NCBI RefSeq assembly: GCF_040183065.1
Contig: NC_091119.1
Coordinates: forward strand, 207,622,798-207,686,797
Origin: Periplaneta americana
Taxonomy: Eukaryota > Arthropoda > Insecta > Blattodea > Blattidae
Reading direction: 5' to 3'
Length of the DNA stretch: 64,000 nt
Below are positions 21,505 to 31,846 of the stretch, piece after piece. The notes beneath the pieces were generated by a model that was given only the letters and a program-made list of their open reading frames with translations, searched no databases and had not been told where the DNA came from. The translations under genes were made by a program, and so were the position numbers. The first letter of the stretch is position 1; each line of letters starts with the position of its first letter.

Positions 21505-21712
21505 TTAATACACTACCACGTTTTTGTACCTATTCTGATATTATCTCTGTACATAAATTATATTTTTTCATGTGCACTGTTTATAGTGTTATTTATTTTT
21601 CTTATTTACTTCTCTTTGCTTTTCTTTTTATTTGTATTTCTGGTAGTGTGGTACTCAAGACCTAATGGCCTTAACTTCATCAGAATAAAATACAAATAAA
21701 TTATTAGAATTT
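21505..21712 (+). mobile_element. LINE 3' UTR fragment
   Basis: The end reads AAGACCTAATGGCCTT (a degenerate form of the AAGGCC/GGCCTT hairpin), then AACTTCATCAGAATAAAATA and an A-rich tail. No coding sequence remains. Confidence 0.6.
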
Positions 21713-21820
21713 TCTTGATTCGGGCTTGTTTCCTACAACACACTCTTTCGAACTTCACTGCATGCAACCAGCCATATACAGGCCTTCCGATGTTGCCGAA
21801 TAGAAGTACAACACGTGGGC

Positions 21821-22920
21821 TAATAATAATAATAATAATGATTTATTTTAGCTGGCAGAGTTAAGGCCGTAAGGCCTTCTCTTCCACTCAACCAGCAAAA
21901 AGTGTATAGGCCTATACATATGCATGAACTTACAAAGAATCCAACAATTTGATTTAGATGAGAGTTACATGTATACAAAGGTTATTTACAAATTAAACAA
22001 CAAAATAGTATGAACTATTAATTAAACACTGAAATAAACTGTGTAGCAGAATTAAACTAAAATACATAGAATGTTAATATATTTCAAATAATATTAGATA
22101 ATAGAAAGAGATTATTACGAGACAATTAAAATACAGCACAATCAGGATGATGTCTAAAGAAAAAAGTAACAATGTAGTCAGTGATAGTTTAAATCAGTAT
22201 GATTGGAGTGAAATGCTAATAAGGTTATCTTTTAAGCTGTTCTTAAAGGTGTTTATTGTCTTGCAGCCCCTAATACTTTGTGACAAGGAATTCCATTGAC
22301 GCGAGGTGGATATTGTAAAAGATGATGAATAACAAGATGTTCTATGAAGAGGTATACTTAGCGTGCCACAGATAAGTGATCTGGTATTTACGTCGTGGTT
22401 AGAGTATAGATAAGAGAAACGAGACGAAAGGTAATTTGGTGATGAAGTGTGCAGAATTCGAAAGAGTAAAGACAAAGAGTGTAAAGTTCTACGTTCTTTA
22501 AGTCGGAGCCACGAGAGACTTGCGAAGGACAGTGATATGTGATCATACCGTCGGATGTTGCACACGTATCTGACGCACATATTCTGAGCTCGCTGTAACT
22601 TGACTGACAATTCAGAACTTAGGTCACTTAACAAAACGTCACAATAATCGAAGTGCGGCGTTACTAGGGTTTGCACTAGGGTAAGTTTTAGTTGCTGGGG
22701 CAAGAAGTTTCTCAAGCGACTCAAACAGTGAATGGAGGAACAGATTTTTTTTTATCGTTTCTTTAACTTGAAAATTCCAACTTAGATTATTATCAAAAAA
22801 GAAGCCAAGATTTTTTACGACAGATGAATAAGGGATTAGCGTGTTGTTAAGGGTAACAACTGAAAGATTACTGTTATTAAGGGAGTTAACTAATGTCACT
22901 TGCATCAGCATAAGCCTACT
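21821..22920 (-). mobile_element. Non-LTR retrotransposon, CR1/Kiri-like, 3' half
   Basis: On the minus strand the frame at 22639-22911 reads YSSVVKNLGFFFDNNLSWNF. The frame at 22194-22724 (176 codons) continues LVQTLVTPHFDYCDVLLSDL, then LQRAQNMCVRYVCNIRRYDH, then LHSLSLLFRILHTSSPNYLS, then SRQWNSLSQSIRGCKTINTF. These are the last reverse transcriptase motifs and C-terminal domain, with one frameshift around 22700. The 3' UTR (21840-22190) ends in the hairpin AAGGCCGTAAGGCCTT (21863-21878) and AAT repeats. The catalytic aspartates and endonuclease are missing. The remnants at 6107, 34588, 37684 and 42632 have related C-termini. Confidence 0.88.
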
Positions 22921-23564
22921 TGTGTACAGTACATTTTTCTCTTTGGTCTTTTGGAGAACAAGTAGGCCTACAAATGAGCTTAATGTAGAGGCAGACTTGC
23001 GACTTGAAGTGTACGTTACCTACAATTCAGCCTGACTTCGCAAATCAACACCTACCACCTAGTGATTATGGTAACTCTAAAAAACCTGGTTTCATTTTTC
23101 ACACAAAAGATATGAATCATCCCACTGATTACTTTTAGTAAGTCTAAAAAACTGGTTTCATGAACCACGGCAAAGCCATAACATAACATAAATAAACTTA
23201 GTATTTATGAACTGTATTTTCAGATCATATTCAAAAACCAAAATTGTAATACAGGAATCTAATATCGCAGTCAATTTATAAAGGACGTTTAATTCAATAA
23301 GTGGAACATTATTACCAGCCTAAATTACCTGTACGAAATATTTGGAGGGAGCACCAAAATTAAATATGAGCTTCAATGGCTCCTGCAGAAGATTGACTAC
23401 CACTACCCCAACGACAAAGAGAAACTTCAACTTTGGAACTGAAATGTCTTTTATGTGAACCACAGGAAAGTAATATTTATCTTCTTCTTCTGGTGTACAG
23501 TAGGTCTAAATGGTTCTTAATTACGTAACTCTAGGTATTTAATTACACAATTATATTACATGTA
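22921..23564. other. Non-coding interval with a short direct repeat
   Basis: A segment with CTCTAAAAAACCTGGTTTCAT near 23070 recurs as GTCTAAAAAACTGGTTTCAT near 23140. No gene is seen. Confidence 0.5.
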
Positions 23565-24793
23565 TATTATATAATGATTTTAATTTATTAAAATCTTATT
23601 TAAATGATAGAGTTCAAGCTACTAAAATTGATAATGTATTAAGTGAATTTATTAAAATTAAAATAGGTGTTCCGCAAGGAACAGTCCTTTGACAGATTTT
23701 ATTTTTAATATATATTAATGACCTTTTAATGATGGACCTTAAAGAATATGAAGGTGATTTATATTCGTATGTTGATGATACTGTTTTACTTTTTAATGGA
23801 AAAACTTGGATTGATGCTTATTATAATGCAAATTGCGGCTTAAAATTAATAATAAAATGGTTGATTTAAATTCACTTGTAATTAATAGAGATAAAACAAT
23901 AGCTATCCCATTTTCTTTAAATAATAAATGTAATAAACCAATTTCATCTATACTACAAATTAAAATGCATAATTCTGATTATTCCGATATAAATTGCTAT
24001 TGTTCAGTTATTAATGAAGTTAAGTACTTAGGTATAATTAATTATTGATAATCATTTAAAATGGAATAATCATATTCAATATATTTGTAATAAATTACGT
24101 AAACCACTATGTTACTTTGTTGTTCTAAGAAATATTTTGTCAATTAACTGTTTACGTATAATTTATTTAGCATTATTTCAATCTATATTTATGTATGGTA
24201 TTATAGGTTGGGGTGGAACTTACAAATCCAACCTTTATCCGTTAATTTTACTACAGAAAAAAGTATTAAAAATTTGTTTAGAAAAGCAGAAAGATTACCC
24301 AAGTGAATTGTTGTTTAAACATTTCAAAGTTTTCAATATTAAACAAATGTATTATTTTATTTTATTAAAATATTTTCATAGAAATTTTAATAACTTTGAA
24401 AGGTATGTACATAAATATAGAAATAAAAATATGAATTCCCTGCGTTTCTCTGAACCAAAATGTAAAACCAAGGCAGCTTTTTATCATAGCATGAGTCAAA
24501 GTCCCAGATTATTAAACAAATTTTATTCCAATATTATTTCAACCACGAATCCTCTCCAAATTAATAAAAAAAAATTGTATTGGATTTATAGTTTCGGTTT
24601 AAACATATTCAACACTATTTAATCTGTATTCACTCTCAATTTTAATTTTATTTTTGTCTGTATTGGAATCCCCTCCTGAGCACGAGTCTTACTCATTCAG
24701 GAGTAGGCTAGTTTATCTTTCATTGTATTTATTAACTTGTAGCATTTAAAATTTACTAGCAATAAAATAAATAAATATAAATATTTAACATAT
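23565..24793 (+). mobile_element. Non-LTR retrotransposon with YVDD active-site box, 5'-truncated
   Basis: The translation runs NDFNLLKSYLNDRVQATKI, then KIKIGVPQGTVL, a TGA stop at about 23690, then LIYINDLLMMDLKEYEGDLY and SYVDDTVLLF (catalytic box, V instead of the usual A). After frameshifts, 24137-24622 gives LALFQSIFMYGIIGWGGTY, then LLQKKVLKICLEKQKDYP, then FHRNFNNFERYVHKYRN. The tail is A/T-rich with AATAAAATAAATAAATA. Its 3' tail is the target of the family-A LINE at 24794. A relative lies on the minus strand at 59730-60690. Confidence 0.85.
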
Positions 24794-25907
24794 TTATTCA
24801 CAGATTTCAAAAAAGCGTATGACTCGGTTAAGAGAGAAGTTTTATATGATATTCTTATTGAATTTGGTATTCCCAAGAAACTAGTTCGATTAATTAAAAT
24901 GTGTCTTAGTGAAACTTACAGCAGAGTACGTAGCCTATAGGTCAGTTTCTATCTGATGCTTTTCCAATTCACCGTTGGCTAAAGCAGTGAGATGCACTAT
25001 CACCTTTACTTTTTAACTTCGCTCTAGAATATGCCATTAGGAAAGTTCAGGATAACACAGAGGATTTGGAATTGAACGGGTTACATCAGCTTCTTGTCTA
25101 TGCGGATGACGTGAATATGTTAGGAGAAAATCCACAAACGATTAGGGAAAACACGGAAGTTCTAGTTGAAGCAAGTAAAGCGATTGGGTTGGAAGTAAAT
25201 CCCGAAAAGACAAAGTATATGATTATGTCTCGTGACCAGAATATAGTACGAAATGGAACTATAAAAATTGGAGATTTATCCTTCGAAGAGGTGGAAAAAT
25301 TCAAATATCTTGGAGCAACAGTAACAAATATAAATGACACTCGGGAGGAAATTAAACGCAGAATAAACATGGGAAATGCGTGTTATTATTCGGTTGAGAA
25401 GCTTTTATCATCCAGTCTGCTGTCAAAAAATCTGAAAGTTAGAATTTATAAAAGAGTTATATTACCGGTTGTTCTGAATGGTTGTGAAACTTGGACTCTC
25501 ACTTTGAGAGAGGATCAGAGATTAAGGGTTTTTGAGAATAAGGTTCTTAGGAAAATATTTGGGGCTAAGAGGGATGAAGTTACAGGAGAATGGAGAAAGT
25601 TACACAACACAGAGCTGCACGCATTGTATTCTTCACCTGACATAATTAGGACCATAAAATCCAGACGTTTGAGATGGGCAGGACATGTAGCAAGTATGGG
25701 CGAATCCAGAAATGCATATAGAGTGTTAGTTGGAAGGCCGGAGGTCAAAAGACCTTTGGGGAGGCCGAGACGTAGATGGGAATGTATTCAAATGGATTTG
25801 AGAGAGGTGGGATATGATGATAGAGACTGGATTAATCTTGCTCAGGATAGGGACCAATGACGGGCTTATGTGAGGGCGGCAATGAACCTCCGGGTTCCTT
25901 AAAAGCC

Positions 25908-25945
<38 letters not shown>
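24794..25945 (+). mobile_element. Family-A LINE copy 3 with 16-bp target duplication, longest copy
   Basis: The 16-bp repeat TAAATATTTAACATAT flanks it at 24778-24793 and 25946-25961. It is inserted in the tail of the preceding LINE. It starts in the reverse transcriptase finger/palm (DFKKAYDSVKREVLYDILIE, then FGIPKKLVRLIKMCLSE), has frameshifts near 24940-25060, and then an open frame at 25066-25860. It ends CCTTAAAAGCCAG followed by about ten TAAG units. Of the seven family-A copies it reaches furthest 5' and is the best reference for the family in this window. Confidence 0.93.
25066..25860 (+). pseudogene. Family-A LINE reverse transcriptase, C-terminal 264 codons
   Basis: The frame begins just before the catalytic box [11 protein letters not shown] (residues 8-18) and continues [20 protein letters not shown], then [20 protein letters not shown], then [20 protein letters not shown], then [20 protein letters not shown], then [20 protein letters not shown] and [17 protein letters not shown]. 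The N-terminal endonuclease and reverse transcriptase fingers are missing or frameshifted. A GGG-to-TGA change truncates it shortly before the family's usual MNLRVP ending. Confidence 0.9.
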
Positions 25946-25949
<4 letters not shown>

Positions 25950-25961
25950 TATTTAACATAT

Positions 25962-26885
25962 ATTAAATACATTGAAGAGCTTAATTGTAGCGAATCATAT
26001 GAAGACACCGATCTTTATTGAAAGACAAGCCGGCAATACAGCAAGCCTGAAAATGGCACTGCACAATAAATCTGAATGTATTCTTTGAAGACGGTGAAGT
26101 TTAAAACTAGCAACACAGTTCCCATTGGTGGGCTTCGTTTCAGAATAGAACACGCAATTTACTGCGCCCACTCCCTAATGCTAACAATAGCATTAAACAA
26201 GTTCTTATTTCTTGTTGCAAGAAAAACCTCGCGGCCTGTTTTATTCCAGGCAAACCTGCAGGCTACATGGCTATTCACAAATGTTTTATTATCACACTAA
26301 TTAAAGCTGTGTGGACTTTTTCTGATATAATTAATTCTAGCTGCGTCCCTCCCCACGCGCGTCTTTTAGAATAAGCATCGATGCGTGATGCCTGGTCTTC
26401 TTTTATGTATTTTTTATCCCGTATTTTCAAATTGTCAATGAGGGCGAGTAGGGAGGGGTGCCCCATTATTGGGATGCTGGTGTTTATCCCCCTACCTGTT
26501 TCTTGCACAAAGCTACCGTGTTCTTGCTTCCGCCACCTCCGAACAGGCGGGGACGACAAAAGCGGCTTATTGGACACTTCCGATAACAAAGAAGCCTACA
26601 GTGTGCTCCTTTATGGAGCGTTTTCCTCTACGGTGAACTGCACTCATATTATATTGAAATATTAGCAAGGACTTCGGGACGACGAGGTGTAGTTGAGACC
26701 CCACCCAACATGTGATTCACTTAATTACATACCCGCTATATTATTAAATAAACAGACATCAGTTATCGGTAGACACAGGGAAAATAGGGGATTTCATATT
26801 CTAATCCATTCCTGTTAACGATAGGCCTTTGGGGACGAGAATATTCACGATTCGCGATGTGCAGAACGCAATTTCATTAACGCCC
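25962..26885. other. Non-coding interval
   Basis: Small frames overlap on both strands at 26076-26665 but none is recognisable. Confidence 0.5.
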
Positions 26886-28497
26886 AAAAATGTTTCATAT
26901 TTCGTAATATGTTTGTAAAATTTTCATGTTTCATAAAAAAAATTAATATTTTTTTCATATCTCACGAAAATCTTCATTTTTTCATATTTCAAATAGTAAA
27001 TCTTCACATTTTTTCACATATCATAAAAATCTTCACATTTTTATGTCATCAAAGTCTTCCTTTTTTATTTTTCATGAAAGCCTTCATATTTTTTTTTTAT
27101 AATTCATAAAAATCTTAATATATTTTTATATTTTGATGTTTTTCACATTTCATAAAAATCTTCATATTTTTCACACTTGATAAAAATCTTCATGTTTCAT
27201 AAAATCTTTATATTTTTCATTTCATAAAAATCTTCATATTTTTTCATATTTCATATAAATCTTCATATTTTTCATATTTAACATAGGGTAGCCTAAATCT
27301 TTACATTTTTCATACCTCATAAAAATCTTCACATTTTTTAATATAGCATAAAAATCTTCATATTTTTCATATCCCATAATAACCTTGATATATTTTTCGT
27401 ATTTCATAAAAATTTACATTTTTTCACATTTCATAAAAATCTTCATAATTTTTCATATTTCATAAAATATTCATATTTTTCATAATTATAAACGGCTTCA
27501 TATTTTTTCATATTTCATAAGAAATCTTAATATTTCTTTCAGGTTTCATAAAAATCTTCATATTTGTTTCAGGTTTCATACAAATCTTTTTTTTTTTTTC
27601 ATATTTCATAAAAAAACTTCATACCATTCATATTTCATAAAAATCTTCATAGTTTTCCATTTTTCATAAAAGTCTTCATAGTTTTCCATTTTTCATAAAA
27701 GTCTTCATATTTTTATATTTCATAAAAGTCTTCATATTTTTCACAATTATAAACGGCTGCATATTTTTTCACATTTCATAAGAAATCTTCATATTTTTTC
27801 AGGTTTCATAAAAATCTTCATATTTGTTTCAGATTTCATACAAATCTCTTTTTTTTTTTTTTTTCATATTTCATAAAAATAACTTCGTACCATTCATATT
27901 TCATAAAATCTTCATAGTTTTCCATTTTTCATAAAAGTCTTCATATTTTTTATATTCCATAAAAGTCTTCATATTTTTTATCTTTCATAAAAATCTTCAT
28001 ATTTTCATATTTCATAAAAATCTTCATAGTTCATTTTTCATAAAAGCCTTAACATTTTTTTTATATTTCATATAAATCTTCATACTTTTTCATATTTCAT
28101 AAAAGCCTTAATATTTTTCACATTTCATAAAAAATATTCACATTTTTTCACAGTACATAGAAATCTTCATTTTTTTTCATATTCCATAAAAATCTTCATA
28201 TTTTTTCATGTGATATAAATCTTCATGTTTTTTTTTCATATTTCATATAAAACTTCACATTTTTTCATATCTCATAAAAATCTTCACGTTTTCTAATAGC
28301 CTATATCATAAAAATCTTCATATTTTATCATATCATATAAAAATCTATGTTTTTAATTTTTCATAAAAACTTCATATTTTCATAATACTTAAAAATCTTC
28401 ATACTTTTTCATTTCATAAAAATCTTCATATTTTTTATGTTTCATAAAATCTGAATATTTCTTCATATTTCATAAAAAAATCTCCATATTTTGTTTA
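26886..28497. repeat. AT-rich satellite, ~24-bp unit, with 261-bp higher-order repeat
   Basis: About 1.6 kb is built from variants of TTTCATAAAAATCTTCATAT with T runs of varying length. Within it, the block starting AATTATAAACGGCTTCATAT at 27484 recurs at 27745 (261 bases later), including unusual markers (AGGTTTCATACAAATCT, CATTCATATTTCATAAAA, TCATAGTTTTCCATTTTTC). Blocks of many units have therefore been duplicated together. No coding potential. Confidence 0.93.
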
Positions 28498-30425
28498 TAT
28501 TTTGCACGTTTTCCCCTCTTTTAATATTTCTATAGCTACCACTGAACCGGTCTTTCCAGGCATTATAAGGATGCAATAGAGATGTTTTCTAGGAAACACT
28601 TGACAAACCTTGCCACACAATTCACCAACATTCGGGGATACCAAGGCCAGGAGAAATCTCTAATTTCTCATTTATAGTTATTGAACTCATGAGGAGCGAA
28701 AACAAAGCAAGTGGTTCCTATTCCGCTTTGCTCATTCTTTCGAATCCAGTGAAAGTGTTGGACCTAAGTAGGCTACCATATCTATTTATACACCTACGTG
28801 TTAATTAATGTTTTAAACTGGTTCCAACAATAAATGTTGCTGTCTACTTCATTTCTAATCGTTTTGCAACTTCATGAGTTTATCATTGTACAAAACAATA
28901 TCAACTGACAAAATATGTAATGTTTTGGTAAAAGACAAAAATCACATGTGTTACGTTATTACTGAACCTGTAATTTTTAGGCTCGTTTAGCGTAGACTGA
29001 AACATAGGGCCTACGTCCTTCAATGCACCTAGCTTTAGGGAATGTCATCGCTGGAGACTTTCGTGTTGCATACATAAAGAGATTTTTACACAAAATATTT
29101 CTATTCGAGCCTAAAAATCCGAGGTCTGGTAGACTAATACGAACCCGGCCAATGTAGAAACAATATATATATATTTATTTTTAATTTTGTTATTGTGTTT
29201 AGTATAAAAATGGAATTATCTAGTTGTTTCCTTGAAGTAAAAATTTAATAATGCTGAAAAACTGTTTAATCATGCAGATTTGTTGTAGGCCTACTTTATT
29301 TTACCGTGTTAAATACAAACTATTAATATCAAAATACATACTTTGTAAAGCATAGTGTAAACAAGTCCAAATGATTTACGAGCGAAGGTAGCCTATTATA
29401 GCATTGAAATATTTAGCCTACTTCATATTTTGGTATAACTGTTTTCATATTGTGTGGGTTTCCAATTAGGCCTATTAGTATTCAAACTATGAATGAATAT
29501 ACCTATAGGCTATATCAATTCATAGTTTTCTGGCCGAGGGCGAGTCTTCCGCTTCAAATCCAGTATTCTCCAATCTTACCTCTTTTCCGCCTTCCTGTTA
29601 CTCTCCGCATAGACTACGATACATATAGGCTACAGGGTGTATCGTAATACGTGGGACGTTACCAGCGGGCAGAAGATACCAAAACAAAGAGGAAACTCTA
29701 TATGAACATGGATTCCATTGCACCTCGCTTCCGAGTTACAGTTAGGAGCTTGTAAGTTAGTGATCACATATTTTATAATTAACGAACGGGCTCAAATTAG
29801 CTACACAGCATCTGGCTACACAGTGCATTGTTACGTAAAGAGAAATTGGCAATTAAACACAACATATAGGTAATCAACTCTTAGTTTATTGTCACCTGCA
29901 CCGTTTCTCCTCGTGGTTTCGATTGGTTTTTCAAAAACCGTTGAGAAAAGACAAGACATGTGTTTAGCTATCAGGTTTTCAGAATGCCAATTTTTATCGC
30001 AGCAAATATAATGCAAATAGCTAATTTGATAGAACACCATGCCGCGTTATTGCACAGTTATGTATCTAAGACTTAATTAAGAATTAACAACTTGTTTATT
30101 GTAATTTTATTATTTGAGATTCAGATTAAAAACTAGTCAAATGGTTTTGTGTTACTTAAATTCGTCTTCTTCTTTCTCACTTCATGATATAGGCAGCTAT
30201 CTGCATGTTTCGCGTTCAAAGATTTTCTAGCAATCTCTTCCTAGGTTTACCTACAGATCTGTCTACTTAATTATCCAATAAAATTACTGATAATTTATCT
30301 AGTACAAAGTATCTCAAGTTTATACATCTTTAGCCTTTATTATATTACTGTATAGATCTCTAATACAAATTAAGTTATAGGCCTATTATGATTTCTACAT
30401 TTAATTCCTTCAAAAATGAAAGACA
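28498..30425. other. AT-rich non-coding interval
   Basis: No gene is seen. CTACAGGGTGTATCGTAATA at 29631-29650, followed by GAGGAAACTCTATATGAACA, looks like the terminus of a dispersed element, but no matching second end was found nearby. Confidence 0.45.
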
Positions 30426-30640
30426 GCTATGACTAAAATTAAAGTTCACTTGGACCCCAACTGCCGAAGATCCTGCTGCAACATCTAGGCTGTCCCTTTC
30501 TTCCCCTTAAAAAAAAAAGTGTCCCCGTAACATGCCATGAAGGCACTTGGGGGGCATGGAGGTAGAGCCCCATGCTTTCCATGACCTCCGCACTAGAATG
30601 AGGTGGTGTGGTCGGCACCACGCTCTGACATATTTTTAAT
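30426..30640. repeat. GC-rich dispersed-repeat candidate
   Basis: A local GC-rich block (CATGAAGGCACTTGGGGGGC, then GGTAGAGCCCCATGCTTTCC, then TGAGGTGGTGTGGTCGGCAC) stands out from AT-rich surroundings and contains an A10 run at 30508-30517. Its style is that of an insect repeat I believe is dispersed. No duplicate occurs in this window. Confidence 0.4.
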
Positions 30641-31017
30641 AACTTGAATAATTATAATGATAGTGGTCATTATTTTATTTGACCGTAAATCGGGATTTTG
30701 GACTTCCCGTATGGGATGGACAAGGGGCAAGATTTTACAGTGTCAAATATGCGCTTCCTGTACAATACGGGACACTGGCAACCATAATATAACGTTTATA
30801 CTTTGATACTGGCATCCCTCAACGTAAGGCTCTTTGCTCCTGAATCACCCTGTATTATTCTATGTGCCCCGTACCTTCTATTGTGGGAAGGTCCCACATA
30901 ATTGCTCGCAGGGTGGATACTGAAATACGCAATTGCACGACACCGAACCAAAAACAAGAAGTGCGTTAGCACCCAGCTGGGCAGCTCGCGCTATGTGGGT
31001 CACAGAGCCGGGCTCGC

Positions 31018-31075
31018 CCAATCAGAGCGCGGGGCGGGGCCAGGGCCGCTATTGGCCGGCGGCAGCCCCGCCCCC
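31018..31075 (+). promoter_or_regulatory. CCAAT- and GC-box cluster upstream of the Sox gene
   Basis: A CCAAT box at 31018-31022 (CGCCCAATCAGA), GC box GGGGCGGGGC at 31031-31040, inverted CCAAT (ATTGG) at 31051-31055 and inverted GC box GCCCCGCCCCC at 31065-31075 lie 50-106 bases before the start codon. No TATA box is visible in the right place. The arrangement fits a CpG-island type, NF-Y/Sp1-like promoter (inference). The transcription start cannot be placed. Confidence 0.6.
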
Positions 31076-31123
31076 GGTGGGCGGCGCTCGGCGGTTCGGC
31101 GCGCACGTGAGCCAGAGCGCGCC

Positions 31124-31846
31124 ATGTCGGCCTACAGCATGGACGGAGCGCACTACGGCGAGCAGCACATCAAGCGGCCTATGAACGCCTTCATGGTCTG
31201 GTCCAGGATCCAGCGGCGCAAGATCGCGCTCGACAACCCCAAGATGCACAACTCCGAGATCTCCAAGCGGCTGGGCGCCGAGTGGAAGCTGCTCAGCGAG
31301 ATGGAGAAGCGCCCCTTCATCGACGAGGCCAAGCGGCTGCGGGCGCTGCACATGAAGGAGCACCCCGACTACAAGTACCGGCCGCGCAGGAAGCCCAAGT
31401 CGCCGCTGCCGCCCGGCGTCAAGCCGCCCCCGGCCGTGGCGTCGCCCGCGCCCGCCGCCTCCGCCTTCCCCGGCTTCGCTCTGCCGCCCTACTTCGCGGC
31501 GCACCCCGCGCTGGAGCCCCTGGGCGCCTACGCGCCCCTGCCGCCCTACTTCGGCTCGGCCTTCGACGCCGTGCACCTCTCCAAGCTGGTGGGGGGCGAG
31601 TCCCCCGGGAAGAGCGCGGCGTCCGTCGTCGGCTCCTTCTACTCGTCGCTGTACCCGCCGCCGTCCGCCCAGACCAAGTCCCCGTTCCAGCCGCCCCTGG
31701 GCACGCTGTTCCAGCCGCCTCCGCCGCCCCCGCTGCTCTTCGGGGGCTCCGGACAGCACAGTCCCGGCTCGAGTCCCGGCGACGCCGCCCCCACGCCGGC
31801 CCTGGACCTGGAGCAGCTCCGCAGGCCCGTGTCCGTCATTTTCTAG
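31124..31846 (+). CDS. Sox21b: SoxB-group HMG-box transcription factor, Sox21b-like
   Basis: A 240-residue protein with no intron in the frame. Residues 15-91 form a complete Sox HMG box, including [11 protein letters not shown] (18-28), [18 protein letters not shown] (38-55), [18 protein letters not shown] (63-80) and [12 protein letters not shown] (81-92). The rest is low-complexity and rich in P, A, G and S, with two PPYF motifs, and ends LRRPVSVIF. Sox HMG boxes bind ACAAT-type sites in the minor groove and bend DNA, and SoxB proteins act in the nucleus in neural and segmentation development (family knowledge). The [11 protein letters not shown] segment points to insect Sox21b rather than Dichaete or Sox21a, but paralogue assignment is tentative. 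ATG 31124 is chosen because it begins a typical short SoxB N-terminus. The frame stays open to 30902, probably only because the region is GC-rich. No frameshift or missing HMG residue is seen. Confidence 0.93.
   Translation: MSAYSMDGAHYGEQHIKRPMNAFMVWSRIQRRKIALDNPKMHNSEISKRLGAEWKLLSEMEKRPFIDEAKRLRALHMKEHPDYKYRPRRKPKSPLPPGVKPPPAVASPAPAASAFPGFALPPYFAAHPALEPLGAYAPLPPYFGSAFDAVHLSKLVGGESPGKSAASVVGSFYSSLYPPPSAQTKSPFQPPLGTLFQPPPPPPLLFGGSGQHSPGSSPGDAAPTPALDLEQLRRPVSVIF

Noticed and set aside
31049-31759. 236-codon open frame antisense to the Sox gene
   Set aside because: It is the complement of GC-rich Sox codons, rich in R, G and L, with no domain. The HMG box on the other strand explains the sequence.
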